A DNA stretch of 64,000 bases from positions 434,001 through 498,000 of the forward strand of contig NZ_JANIGO010000003.1 in assembly GCF_024518835.1 (NCBI RefSeq), written 5' to 3'. Shown piece by piece: positions 7,921-15,377 of this stretch. The notes below the pieces were generated by a model. The model ran no database searches, was not told the origin of the DNA, and was given only the letters and a program-made list of their open reading frames with translations. Position numbers and translations under genes: made by a program. Numbering within the stretch: the first letter of the stretch is position 1; the number at the start of each line of letters is the position of its first letter. This stretch comes from Limnobacter humi. Its GTDB lineage: Bacteria; Pseudomonadota; Gammaproteobacteria; Burkholderiales; Burkholderiaceae_B.

Positions 7921-8092
7921 GATTCAAATAGGCCCAGGCCTGAGTTTAAAAATAGAGCGAACATCTCTCTTTTTGAGCTTAACATCGCTCTGCGGGTGAA
8001 ATTTGTTTAGCCCTCATTTGGACCGATTTCCAGGGGATGCACCACGGACTTTGGGTATGCTATGCGCTGACGCAGCATTGGTCAGACGCCTC
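7921..8092. other. Divergent intergenic region
   Basis: No gene is seen here. AGAGCGA (7954-7960) and TCGCTCT (7985-7991) form a seven-base inverted repeat spaced by 24 bases, and TATGCT at 8056 may be a -10 for the rightward gene. None of this is strong. Confidence 0.3.
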
Positions 8093-8347
8093 ATGCCTAC
8101 ACTCACCGACGAAGACATTTCCCGCATTATCGAAATGGCCTGGGAAGACCGCACGCCCTTTGAGGCCATAGAAACACAGTTTGGCCTGAATGAGTCGGCG
8201 GTGATTGAGCTGATGCGCACCCACATGAAAGCATCCAGCTTCCGCATGTGGCGCAAGCGCATGCATGGCCGCACCACCAAGCACGTGAAGCTGCGCAGCA
8301 GCGATGTGAACCGCCACCACTGCCCCACGCAGTACAAGCCGAAATAA
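8093..8347 (+). CDS. TIGR03643 / DUF2805 family protein
   Basis: About 84 residues from the ATG at 8093. The core L-T-D-E-D-I-S-R-I-I-E-M-A-W-E-D-R-T-P-F followed by Q-F-G-L-N-E-S-A-V-I-E-L-M-R and S-S-F-R-M-W-R-K-R is diagnostic for TIGR03643. The middle looks like a helix-turn-helix, and the basic C-terminal tail (R-T-T-K-H-V-K) would suit nucleic-acid binding, but no function is established. Upstream starts at 8003 or 8057 would add residues that do not look conserved. Confidence 0.78.
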   Translation: MPTLTDEDISRIIEMAWEDRTPFEAIETQFGLNESAVIELMRTHMKASSFRMWRKRMHGRTTKHVKLRSSDVNRHHCPTQYKPK

Positions 8348-8386
8348 GTGGGCTTGTCCTAAAAACCACTTAAAACAACGTCCTTC

Positions 8387-8415
8387 TTGTTTCCACAGAA
8401 AAAAATGGGTAGTAT
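8387..8415 (+). promoter_or_regulatory. Putative promoter of toxin-antitoxin operon
   Basis: TTGTTT (8387-8392), 17 bases, then TAGTAT (8410-8415), followed by an AT-rich stretch containing TATATT and CTATAG before the antitoxin ribosome binding site AAGGGA. Antitoxins of this family usually repress their own promoter, so an operator is expected in this stretch, but no clear palindrome longer than six bases was found. Confidence 0.4.
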
Positions 8416-8439
8416 ATTTTCTATAGCAAGGGAAATTCC

Positions 8440-8820
8440 ATGAATATAGCCACACACACTGCCCACCCACAGCCGGACCCAGCGGTGGTTTTGAGCAAAG
8501 CCGTGGCCCGGGCTGCAGAAAAGTTGGGCATATCACGTACCATCTTGGCCTCGGTGCTGGGCCTGAGCAACCCCACGGTCAGTCGCCTGTACAGTGGTTC
8601 ATACCAGTTGGACCAGCGGCGTAAAGAATGGGAATTTGCCCTGCTCTTTGTGCGCATATTCCGATCACTCGACTCTATGGTAGGCAATGAACACACAGCC
8701 CGGCAATGGCTAACCAGCGAGAACCGAGGTCTCGATGGTCGCCCCATTGATTTGATCCGACAAACAGAAGGTCTTGTTCGTGTTGCACACTACCTGGACG
8801 CCTCTCGCGGTCTCGTCTGA
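8440..8820 (+). CDS. Xre/MbcA/ParS-type antitoxin
   Basis: A 126-residue protein. Residues 17-65 hold an Xre-like helix-turn-helix (K-L-G-I-S-R-T-I-L-A-S-V-L-G-L-S-N-P-T-V-S-R-L). Residues 75-122 match the MbcA/ParS/Xre toxin-binding domain (F-V-R-I-F-R-S-L-D, then A-R-Q-W-L-T-S-E-N, and V-A-H-Y-L-D). It should bind and neutralise the RES-domain toxin encoded immediately downstream and repress the operon. The ATG is preceded by AAGGGA. The toxin frame begins inside the last 41 bases of this gene. Confidence 0.88.
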   Translation: MNIATHTAHPQPDPAVVLSKAVARAAEKLGISRTILASVLGLSNPTVSRLYSGSYQLDQRRKEWEFALLFVRIFRSLDSMVGNEHTARQWLTSENRGLDGRPIDLIRQTEGLVRVAHYLDASRGLV

Positions 8821-9499
8821 GGCGTTTGCCTGGCAGGGCGACGTGTGGCGCATGGTCGAGTCGCAGCATATCGCATCGACCATGAAACTGGTCGACAACC
8901 ATGACGAACAAGACGTGCTGGAAGCATTGCTAGATTCAAGCAAACCTCAAATGCCCAGCGGTACACAGCAACTGGACTACCTGTTGGCCACACCTTTTCG
9001 TTATTACCCAAAACGAGGTGGCTCACGCTTTCGATCCGAGTTTGACCCGGGTGTGTTTTATGGTGCGGAGTCTGTACGAACTGCGGCCGCAGAGCTGGGC
9101 CATTGGCGCTGGAAGTTTCTAATGGAATCCACCGGGCTTGAACGACTGGAGCCTGTGGCCCACACAGCCTTTCGAGCATCGGTAGAAACCCAGATCATTG
9201 ACCTGCGCAACCCACCTTTTTCAGTCGACGCTCAGCATTGGCAACACCCGTGGAACTACCACTCAACCCAAGCGTTGGCGCGAACGGCCCGCGAGGCTGA
9301 AGTGGGCGGGATTATTTACCGTTCAGTGCGCGACCCTCAACCCGCTTGGTGCCTGGCGCTGCTAACGCCCACTGGCTTTGAAAAAACCCCAAAGCCCCAC
9401 CTCGACATGCAAACCTGGTATTTGGCAGTAACACAAACGCAAGTGACTTGGCGCAGAGACATGGAGTCGATACGCTTTACACCCACCGAGGGGCCATAA
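8780..9499 (+). CDS. RES-domain toxin (NAD+-degrading family)
   Basis: About 239 residues. The RES-domain signature residues are visible in order: Arg in G-S-R-F-R (about 79-83), Glu in F-Y-G-A-E-S (about 93-98) and Ser in I-I-Y-R-S-V-R-D (about 180-187). Members of this family degrade NAD+ and arrest growth when not bound by their Xre-type antitoxin. No ATG is available: the GTG at 8780 lies eight bases after AGAAGG, while a TTG at 8774 is closer. The overlap with the antitoxin gene implies translational coupling. Confidence 0.85.
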   Translation: MLHTTWTPLAVSSEAFAWQGDVWRMVESQHIASTMKLVDNHDEQDVLEALLDSSKPQMPSGTQQLDYLLATPFRYYPKRGGSRFRSEFDPGVFYGAESVRTAAAELGHWRWKFLMESTGLERLEPVAHTAFRASVETQIIDLRNPPFSVDAQHWQHPWNYHSTQALARTAREAEVGGIIYRSVRDPQPAWCLALLTPTGFEKTPKPHLDMQTWYLAVTQTQVTWRRDMESIRFTPTEGP

Positions 9500-9578
9500 A
9501 AAAAGCAGCAACCGCAGCCGGAAACTCCCCGCGCGTCCGGTTCGCGCTGTGTTTTCTCAAGCTTGACTTCCAGCAGTT

Positions 9579-9945
9579 TCACATCGAGCAGCACGGTCTG
9601 GGATTGGGCCGCCATGATTTTGTTGGGCCGCGGGTGTAAAACTGCTTGCTAACCTGGCGATCAAGCTGGCGTGCACAGTGAGACCAGGACAAGGGCATGA
9701 CCTGAGCAAGCTGCTCCAGAGTGATACTCCGAGACGGCGTCTCGGATTGACCTGTGAACAGGCCTTGGTGGCTATTCCGAGACAGTGTCTGGGAAATTCT
9801 CTGGGGTGGATAGGCCAGATAGAACAGGCGCATCTGTTCCAGGTTTTCCACGCTGAAACCACGGCCAAAGCGCTGACCGAGGTCTTTAGAAAGGCGCTGT
9901 AGCAGTTGTCGCGCGCGTGCTGCGCGCTCCTGCCCACCCAGCTGC
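9579..9945 (-). pseudogene. DUF1016 (YhcG-type PD-(D/E)XK nuclease) N-terminal domain remnant
   Basis: A minus-strand frame downstream of nrdB carries E-R-A-A-R-A-R-Q-L-L-Q-R-L, then F-G-R-G-F-S-V-E-N-L-E-Q-M-R-L-F-Y-L-A-Y-P, I-S-Q-T-L-S-R and M-P-L-S-W-S-H. These are successive motifs of the DUF1016 N-terminal domain. There is no own start codon (the frame runs back into nrdB), no upstream beginning and no C-terminal nuclease domain; the homology stops soon after S-W-S-H. It is a fragment of a YhcG-like gene, a family often found in mobile or defence contexts, next to the toxin-antitoxin pair. Confidence 0.65.
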
Positions 9946-9958
9946 CTACAATTTGGGC

Positions 9959-11161
9959 TCAATCCCAGCTCAGTGCCCCACCGGTTTGGTACTCGGTTAC
10001 GCGGCGCTCGAAGAAGTTGGTTTCCTTCTTCAGGTCCATCATCTCGCTCATCCACGGGAATGGGTTGGTTGCGCCTTCGTACAAGGTACCCAAGCCAATC
10101 TGGTTTGAACGGCGGTTACAAATAAATTTCATGTATTCCATAAACTGGGCGGAGTTCAGGCCCAACACGCCACGGGGCATGGTGTCCACCGCATAGGCAT
10201 GCTCCAGTTCAACAGCTTTGCGGAACATGGCCTTGATCTCTTCCTTGAACTCGGGGGTCCACAGGTGTGGGTTTTCCAGTTTCACGGTGTTGATGAGGTC
10301 GATGCCAAATGTGCAGTGGGCGGACTCGTCGCGAAGAATGTACTGGAACTGCTCGGCAGCACCAATCATTTTGTTTTGGCGACCCAGCGCCAGAATTTGC
10401 ACAAAGCCCACATAGAAGAACATGCCTTCCATGATGCAGGCAAAAGCGATCAAGCTCTTCAGCAGTTTTTGATCGCTTTCCAGCGTGCCGGTTTTGAATT
10501 CGGGGTCGGTCAGCACGTCGATGAACGGAATCAGGAATTCGTCTTTGTCACGAATGCATTTGATTTCGTTGTACGCGTTGAAAGTTTCGGCCTCGGGAAT
10601 GCCCAGGCTTTCCACAATGTACTGGTAAGCGTGGGTATGAATGGCTTCATCAAACGCCTGGCGCAGCAGGAACTGGCGGCACTCGGGCGCTGTAATGTGG
10701 CGGTAAGTGCCCAGCACAATGTTGTTGGCAGCCAGTGAGTCGGCTGTTACAAAAAAGCCCAGGTTGCGCTTCACGATGAGGCGCTCGTCTTCGGTCAGCC
10801 CGTTGGGGTCTTTCCACAAGGCGATGTCGCGGTCCATGTTGATTTCTTGCGGCATCCAGTGGTTGGCACACTGGCTGAGGTACTTTTCCCAGGCCCACTT
10901 GTACTTGAAGGGCACCAGTTGGTTCACGTCGGTGGTGCCGTTGATCACGCGCTTGTCGGCTGCGTTCACACGGCCGGCGCGTGCACCTTCAGCAGCTGGC
11001 TGCTGCACTGGGCGGGCAGCTTGCTGATACAGGCCTTGGCTTACAGGTTGCGCAGTTGCAAAACCGGAGGCAATCGAGCCCATGCCAGGCACTGCGGATG
11101 CAGCAGGGGCTGCAGCGGGCTTGCTCATGGCCGCGTCAAATTCATCGTCCCAAGACAGCAT
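9959..11161 (-). CDS. nrdB: Ribonucleoside-diphosphate reductase class Ia, beta subunit
   Basis: A 400-residue protein with about 85 non-conserved, Ala/Pro/Gln-rich N-terminal residues, then the R2 ferritin-like fold. Metal-ligand motifs are present: F-F-V-T-A-D-S with its Asp, E-A-I-H-T-H-A-Y carrying a Glu, a His three residues on and the tyrosyl-radical Tyr seven residues on, and D-E-S-A-H-C-T-F with Glu and His. The C-terminal tail T-G-G-A-L-S-W-D is the NrdA-docking peptide type. It makes the radical used by NrdA to reduce ribonucleotides. It follows nrdA after 129 bases, with AAGGAG before the ATG. Confidence 0.96.
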   Translation of the reverse strand: MLSWDDEFDAAMSKPAAAPAASAVPGMGSIASGFATAQPVSQGLYQQAARPVQQPAAEGARAGRVNAADKRVINGTTDVNQLVPFKYKWAWEKYLSQCANHWMPQEINMDRDIALWKDPNGLTEDERLIVKRNLGFFVTADSLAANNIVLGTYRHITAPECRQFLLRQAFDEAIHTHAYQYIVESLGIPEAETFNAYNEIKCIRDKDEFLIPFIDVLTDPEFKTGTLESDQKLLKSLIAFACIMEGMFFYVGFVQILALGRQNKMIGAAEQFQYILRDESAHCTFGIDLINTVKLENPHLWTPEFKEEIKAMFRKAVELEHAYAVDTMPRGVLGLNSAQFMEYMKFICNRRSNQIGLGTLYEGATNPFPWMSEMMDLKKETNFFERRVTEYQTGGALSWD

Positions 11162-11183
11162 ATTTTTAACTCCTTAACCAATA

Positions 11184-11203
11184 CACTGTATATAACAACA
11201 GTG
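11184..11203 (-). promoter_or_regulatory. Inverted repeat upstream of nrdB
   Basis: CACTG and CAGTG flank TATATAACAA in the nrdA-nrdB gap. The left half resembles half of an NrdR box (ACAC..TATATA) and TTATAT could act as a -10 for nrdB. The match is partial. AGCCTT-AAT-AAGGCT just after the nrdA stop is a short hairpin without a T tract. Confidence 0.25.
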
Positions 11204-11290
11204 CCATTATGTTCATTTTTATTCACTTGGGCAAGCCTTGAAGGCTCACCCAAATCGCTGGTCTTTTGCTCAATCAAGCCTTATTAAGGC

Positions 11291-14221
11291 TCACTGGCAC
11301 GCTTCGCACTCTTCGAACCCGGCATCGCCTGGGCGCAGTGTGCACACCTTGCCTTCAATTTCAGGTTCAGGCAGGTTGGGCACCACGCCACCGGCTGCTG
11401 CACCGGCAAAGCTGTTGCCGCCACCGGCACCGTCGGCACTCACCGAGTTCAGTTCGCCACCGCTGAGGGTGGACTTCTCGGCGTGTGTTGCACCAATGGT
11501 GCGCAGGTAATACGTGGTTTTCAAACCGCGCAACCAGGCCAGCTTGTAGGTGTCGTCCAGCCGCTTGCCGCTGACACCGGCCATGTAGATGTTCAAGCTT
11601 TGGGCTTGATCAATCCACTTTTGGCGACGGGCGGCTGCTTCCACCAACCAGCGTGGATCCATTTCAAACGCAGTGGCGTATAGGCGCTTCAGGTCTTCGG
11701 GGATGCGATCAATTTTCATGACCGAGCCGTCGAAGTACTTCAGGTCAGCAATCATCACTTCGTCCCAAATGCCCAGGCGCTTGAGGTCACGCACCAGGTG
11801 TTCGTTCACGATGGTGAATTCGCCACTGAGGTTGCTCTTCACGTACAGGTTCTGGAATGTGGGTTCAATGGATGCAGCCACGCCAATGATGTTGGAAATG
11901 GTGGCCGTGGGCGCAATGGCCACACAGTTGGAATTGCGCATGCCATGTTTCTGGATTTTGGCGCGCAGGCCATCCCAGTCCATGCGGGCGGAGGTGTCCA
12001 CTTCCACGTAACCGCCGCGCTCTTCTTCCAGCAGCTTGATGCTGTCCAGCGGCAGAATGCCTTTGTCCCACAGCGAGCCTTTGTAGCTGCTGTACACGCC
12101 CCGCTCGGCGGCCAGGTCAGACGATGCTTCGTAAGCGTAGTAGCAAATGGCTTCCATGCTTTCGTCGGCAAACTCGACTGCATCGCGGCTTGCATACGGC
12201 TTGCGCATCACGTGCAGCGCATCCTGGAAGCCCATCATGCCCAAGCCCACAGGGCGGTGGCGCAGGTTGGAATTGCGAGCCTTGCCCACGGCGTAGTAGT
12301 TGATGTCGATCACGTTGTCCAGCATGCGCATGGCAATGCGAACCGTGTTGCGCAGCTTGTCGTGGTCGATGACCATGCTGCCGTCGTCGGCCTTTTTCAG
12401 GTGCGCCACCAGGTTCACGGAACCCAGGTTACACACGGCAATTTCAGTGGGGCTGGTGTTCAGCGTGATTTCGGTACACAGGTTGGACGAGTGCACCACA
12501 CCCACGTGTTGCTGCGGGCTGCGAATGTTGCAGGGGTCTTTGAAAGTGATCCAAGGGTGGCCTGTTTCAAACAGCATGGAGAGGATTTTTCTCCAGAGCT
12601 TGGCAGCTTCCACTTTCTTGAACAGCTTCAGATCGCCACGGGCGGCCTTTTCTTCGTAACCCACATAGGCCTTTTCGAAGGCCTTGCCGTACAGGTCGTG
12701 CAGGTCGGGCGTGTCGGAGGGGCTGAACAAGGTCCACTCGCCATTTTCCATGACGCGCTTCATGAACAGGTCGGGAATCCAGTTCGCGGTGTTCATGTCG
12801 TGGGTGCGGCGGCGGTCGTCACCGGTGTTTTTGCGCAGTTCCAGGAATTCTTCAATGTCTAGGTGCCATGTTTCAAGGTAAGCACACACCGCGCCTTTGC
12901 GCTTGCCACCCTGGTTAACAGCCACGGCGGTGTCGTTCACCACCTTGAGGAACGGCACCACGCCTTGTGACTTGCCGTTGGTGCCCTTGATGTGGCTGCC
13001 CAATGCACGCACGGGGGTCCAGTCGTTGCCCAAACCACCGGCAAACTTGGACAGCAGCGCGTTTTCCTTGATGCCTTCGTAGATGTCATCCAGGTCGTCA
13101 CCAATGGTGGTCAGGTAGCAGGAAGACAACTGAGAACGGATGGTGCCGCTGTTAAACAGTGTGGGGGTGGAGCTCATGAAATCGAAGGTGGACAGGATTT
13201 CATAGAACTCGATGGCGCGGGTTTCGCGGTCGATCTCGTTCAGAGCCAAGCCCATGGCCACGCGCATGTAGAAAGCCTGGGGCATTTCAATGCGGCTGCC
13301 TTCCACGTGCAGGAAGTAACGGTCGTACAGGGTTTGCAGGCCGAGGTAATCAAACTGCAGGTCACGCTTGTACTTCAGGGCTGCGCCCAGTTTCTTCATG
13401 TCGAACTGCAGCAGCTTGTTGTCCAGCAGGCCGGCATCCACGCCTTTGCGGATGAACTGGGGGAAGTACTCGGGGTACACCTCAGCCATTTCGTCCTGCG
13501 CAATTTCGCGGCCGATGATTTCCTTGCGGATGGTGTGCAGCAACAAGCGAGAGGTCACCAGTGTGTAGCTGGGGTCGGTCTCGATCATGGCACGGGCGGC
13601 CAGAATGGCGGACTTGTAAACCTCATCCACTTTCACGCCGTCGTACAGGTTTTTCAGGGTTTCTTTCAGCAGGTGTTCGGTGTCGATGTTGTCGAGGCTG
13701 ACGGCAGCGCTTTCAATCAGGCTCTTCAGTTGAGCCACATCCAGCGGCTTTTTGATGTCGCCATCGACCACATGCAGCTGGTGCTGGGTGGCTTGTTCCA
13801 CCTGCTTGGCGGCACGCTCTTGGGCGCGGCGCTCGCGGTACAGCACATAGGCGCGGGCCACTTCGGCTTCACCAGAACGCATCAAGGCCAGTTCAACCTG
13901 GTCCTGAATGTCTTCAATGTGGAAAATGCCGCCGGACGGCTGACGACGCACCAAGGCGTTGACCACACCGTGGGTGAGCTGCTCAACCAGTTCGCGAATG
14001 CGGGCCGATGCAGCACCTTGACCACCGTTGACGGCCAGGAAAGCCTTGGTCATGGCCACAGCAATTTTGCTGGGCTCAAAACCCACCACGGCTCCGTTTC
14101 GGCGAATGATTTTGTAGTTTGCATACGCGCTGTTGTCGGCCTGGGGCGCCACGGCCTCGGGCGCGTTCGACATCATGGGCGCGTTCATCGCCAAATCAGA
14201 GCTTTCATGGCTGGTCTGCAT
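11291..14221 (-). CDS. nrdA: Ribonucleoside-diphosphate reductase class Ia, alpha subunit
   Basis: A 976-residue protein. Residues about 35-125 are an ATP-cone allosteric domain (Y-K-I-I-R-R-N-G near its start), followed by the ten-stranded catalytic barrel: S-S-C-Y-L-T with the first redox Cys, S-N-L-C-T-E-I with the catalytic Asn-Cys-Glu triad, and K-T-T-Y-Y-L-R-T with the paired radical-transfer tyrosines. The tail E-C-E-A-C-Q carries the C-terminal Cys pair. The ATG at 14221 follows CCAGGAG by eight bases, so the frame extending further upstream is not used. It forms an operon with nrdB; NrdR and DnaA boxes lie upstream. Confidence 0.97.
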   Translation of the reverse strand: MQTSHESSDLAMNAPMMSNAPEAVAPQADNSAYANYKIIRRNGAVVGFEPSKIAVAMTKAFLAVNGGQGAASARIRELVEQLTHGVVNALVRRQPSGGIFHIEDIQDQVELALMRSGEAEVARAYVLYRERRAQERAAKQVEQATQHQLHVVDGDIKKPLDVAQLKSLIESAAVSLDNIDTEHLLKETLKNLYDGVKVDEVYKSAILAARAMIETDPSYTLVTSRLLLHTIRKEIIGREIAQDEMAEVYPEYFPQFIRKGVDAGLLDNKLLQFDMKKLGAALKYKRDLQFDYLGLQTLYDRYFLHVEGSRIEMPQAFYMRVAMGLALNEIDRETRAIEFYEILSTFDFMSSTPTLFNSGTIRSQLSSCYLTTIGDDLDDIYEGIKENALLSKFAGGLGNDWTPVRALGSHIKGTNGKSQGVVPFLKVVNDTAVAVNQGGKRKGAVCAYLETWHLDIEEFLELRKNTGDDRRRTHDMNTANWIPDLFMKRVMENGEWTLFSPSDTPDLHDLYGKAFEKAYVGYEEKAARGDLKLFKKVEAAKLWRKILSMLFETGHPWITFKDPCNIRSPQQHVGVVHSSNLCTEITLNTSPTEIAVCNLGSVNLVAHLKKADDGSMVIDHDKLRNTVRIAMRMLDNVIDINYYAVGKARNSNLRHRPVGLGMMGFQDALHVMRKPYASRDAVEFADESMEAICYYAYEASSDLAAERGVYSSYKGSLWDKGILPLDSIKLLEEERGGYVEVDTSARMDWDGLRAKIQKHGMRNSNCVAIAPTATISNIIGVAASIEPTFQNLYVKSNLSGEFTIVNEHLVRDLKRLGIWDEVMIADLKYFDGSVMKIDRIPEDLKRLYATAFEMDPRWLVEAAARRQKWIDQAQSLNIYMAGVSGKRLDDTYKLAWLRGLKTTYYLRTIGATHAEKSTLSGGELNSVSADGAGGGNSFAGAAAGGVVPNLPEPEIEGKVCTLRPGDAGFEECEACQ

Positions 14222-14334
14222 GCACTTTTCTCCTGGAACAAGCGTTGAGGAATTGGTTTTGGTTTTTATGGATGTACAACGGACAATGCAGGTGGGCGAC
14301 AGCTTGGGCTGGGTAAAGTGCCGTTTTTGCCCGA

Positions 14335-14381
14335 CCACTATATATTGTGTTTGTGTTGTGATCTCAAACTAATTCTAGTGG
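14335..14381 (-). promoter_or_regulatory. Pair of NrdR boxes upstream of nrdA
   Basis: Box 1 (14335-14350) reads ACACAATATATAGTGG on the minus strand and matches the NrdR consensus almost perfectly. Box 2 (14366-14381) is a weaker copy, AAACTAATTCTAGTGG on the plus strand. Their centres are 31 bases apart, about three helical turns, the spacing typical of NrdR operators. Box 1 overlaps a likely -10 (ATATAT), with TTTGAG 17 bases upstream as a weak -35. Confidence 0.75.
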
Positions 14382-14407
14382 TTGATTCGGGTTTTGGCAA
14401 ACGTTTT

Positions 14408-14469
14408 TTATCCACAAATTACCCACCAGGTTATGCACAGTGGACAACCTTGGGAGAGGGTGTGGATAA
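14408..14469. promoter_or_regulatory. DnaA box cluster upstream of nrdA
   Basis: Three nine-base DnaA boxes occur in 62 bases: TTATCCACA (14408-14416), TTATGCACA (14431-14439) and TGTGGATAA (14461-14469, inverted perfect box), plus a weak TTGTCCACT on the opposite strand at 14439-14447. DnaA is known to regulate nrdAB in E. coli from boxes upstream of the promoter, and the position here, 60-130 bases upstream of the predicted -10, fits that. Confidence 0.72.
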
Positions 14470-14481
14470 CTGCCCAGCCAC

Positions 14482-14503
14482 AAAAAACCGCCCCTTGGGG
14501 CGG
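14482..14503 (-). terminator. Rho-independent terminator of ampD
   Basis: On the minus strand CCGCCCC-AA-GGGGCGG is followed by six T, 13 bases after the ampD stop codon. This is a canonical intrinsic terminator. Confidence 0.85.
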
Positions 14504-14515
14504 CTGTTTTTGGGC

Positions 14516-15073
14516 TTACAGGGCAAGCTCATAAGTCATTGATTTGCGCAGGCCTTTCCACTCAAAAAACGGCCCTGGGTCGGTTTTTCTGCCCGGTGCA
14601 ATGTCGCTGTGCGCCAGAATGTATTTCAGTGGATAAGTTTTCTTCAACTCCACGATCAGCAATTGAAGGCGATCCATTTGAGCTGGCTCAAATGGGGAAT
14701 ACACATCGCCCAGCAATTCAATACCGATGGAAAAGTGGTTGAAATTTTGGCGGTCCATGGCGCAGGAAATACCCGCATGCCAGGCCCGATTGTCGGCACT
14801 GACAAACTGCGTCACCGAACCATCACGGTCAATCAGGAAATGGGACGACACATGCAGGCCATGCAATTCACCGAAGCTGGGGTGCAGGCTGGTGTCAAGT
14901 CGGTTGAGAAAAAGGTCTTCGATGTATTGTTTGCTGCGCCCACGCTCTGGCAGGCTGATGCAATGCACCACCACTGTGTCAATCCGTGTGCCCAAGGGTC
15001 GGGTGTCGTAATTGGGACTGGGCATCCGCGCGACCCAATCTGCCCGCAGCCAGCCATCGTCGTCAAACCACAT
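14516..15073 (-). CDS. ampD: 1,6-anhydro-N-acetylmuramyl-L-alanine amidase AmpD
   Basis: A 185-residue N-acetylmuramoyl-L-alanine amidase (amidase_2 fold), used in peptidoglycan recycling in the cytoplasm. Zinc ligands and catalytic motifs are visible: D-T-V-V-V-H-C-I-S-L-P with the first His, W-H-A-G near the middle, and L-A-H-S-D-I-A-P-G-R-K-T-D-P-G-P with the third zinc ligand and catalytic Lys. The ATG at 15073 follows GAGGA by seven bases. Extending upstream would only translate a 12-bp tandem repeat (E-C-I-T repeats), so that extension is rejected. A strong terminator follows. Confidence 0.93.
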   Translation of the reverse strand: MWFDDDGWLRADWVARMPSPNYDTRPLGTRIDTVVVHCISLPERGRSKQYIEDLFLNRLDTSLHPSFGELHGLHVSSHFLIDRDGSVTQFVSADNRAWHAGISCAMDRQNFNHFSIGIELLGDVYSPFEPAQMDRLQLLIVELKKTYPLKYILAHSDIAPGRKTDPGPFFEWKGLRKSMTYELAL

Positions 15074-15084
15074 TGCACTGTCCT

Positions 15085-15126
15085 CAGTGTTGCACTCAGT
15101 GATGCACTCAGTGATGCACTCAGTGA
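15085..15126. repeat. 12-bp iterated element, 3.5 copies
   Basis: Units of CAGTGATGCACT repeat head to tail (first unit has one change, TT for AT) in the gap between the PP0621 gene and ampD, beginning within the PP0621 stop codon region. Each junction makes the nine-base palindrome CACT-C-AGTG, so four half-overlapping palindromes are phased every 12 bases. It could be a set of protein sites or an unstable slippage tract controlling ampD expression. Confidence 0.8.
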
Positions 15127-15377
15127 ATTTTTTCGCCGGCGGCCTTGGCGTGGTCCAGGCCACAGTAAAACCGCCCCTGCATCATCACACCCTCATGCAT
15201 GGGGCTGTAGGCGCCACAGTGCTTGCAGGGCAGGATGTTCTCAACAGGATTACGGCCAAGACCCTGCTTTTGTTGAGGGTTGGCCGACGGTTTATCACCC
15301 AATTGTTTGCGTTGCCAGCTTTTGAAAAACACCCAGCCCAACAGGGCCAGCACCACCAAAAACAGAATGCGGCCCAT
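15120..15377 (-). CDS. PP0621 family protein
   Basis: An 85-residue protein: an N-terminal membrane helix (about residues 3-20, I-L-F-L-V-V-L-A-L-L-G-W), a basic linker and a C-terminal metal-site-like segment L-P-C-K-H-C-G-A-Y-S-P with a later F-Y-C and H. This matches the PP0621 family of short proteins of unknown function. Its start codon overlaps the stop of the CcsA-like gene by one base, so the two are coupled. Confidence 0.8.
   Translation of the reverse strand: MGRILFLVVLALLGWVFFKSWQRKQLGDKPSANPQQKQGLGRNPVENILPCKHCGAYSPMHEGVMMQGRFYCGLDHAKAAGEKIH

Noticed and set aside
11798-14248. Two long rightward frames (354 and 418 codons) across nrdA
   Set aside because: They are shadows of the strongly conserved nrdA frame, very rich in His, Val and Gln, with no domain.
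14408-14469. Possible replication origin because of three DnaA boxes
   Set aside because: No dnaA, dnaN or gidA neighbours, no AT-rich unwinding repeats. The position upstream of nrdA fits promoter regulation better.
15085-15126. CRISPR-like array
   Set aside because: The units are 12 bases, directly adjacent and without spacers, and no cas genes occur.
15074-15163. N-terminal extension of AmpD through the repeat region
   Set aside because: It would translate the 12-bp repeat as E-C-I-T copies, while a good ribosome binding site precedes the ATG at 15073.
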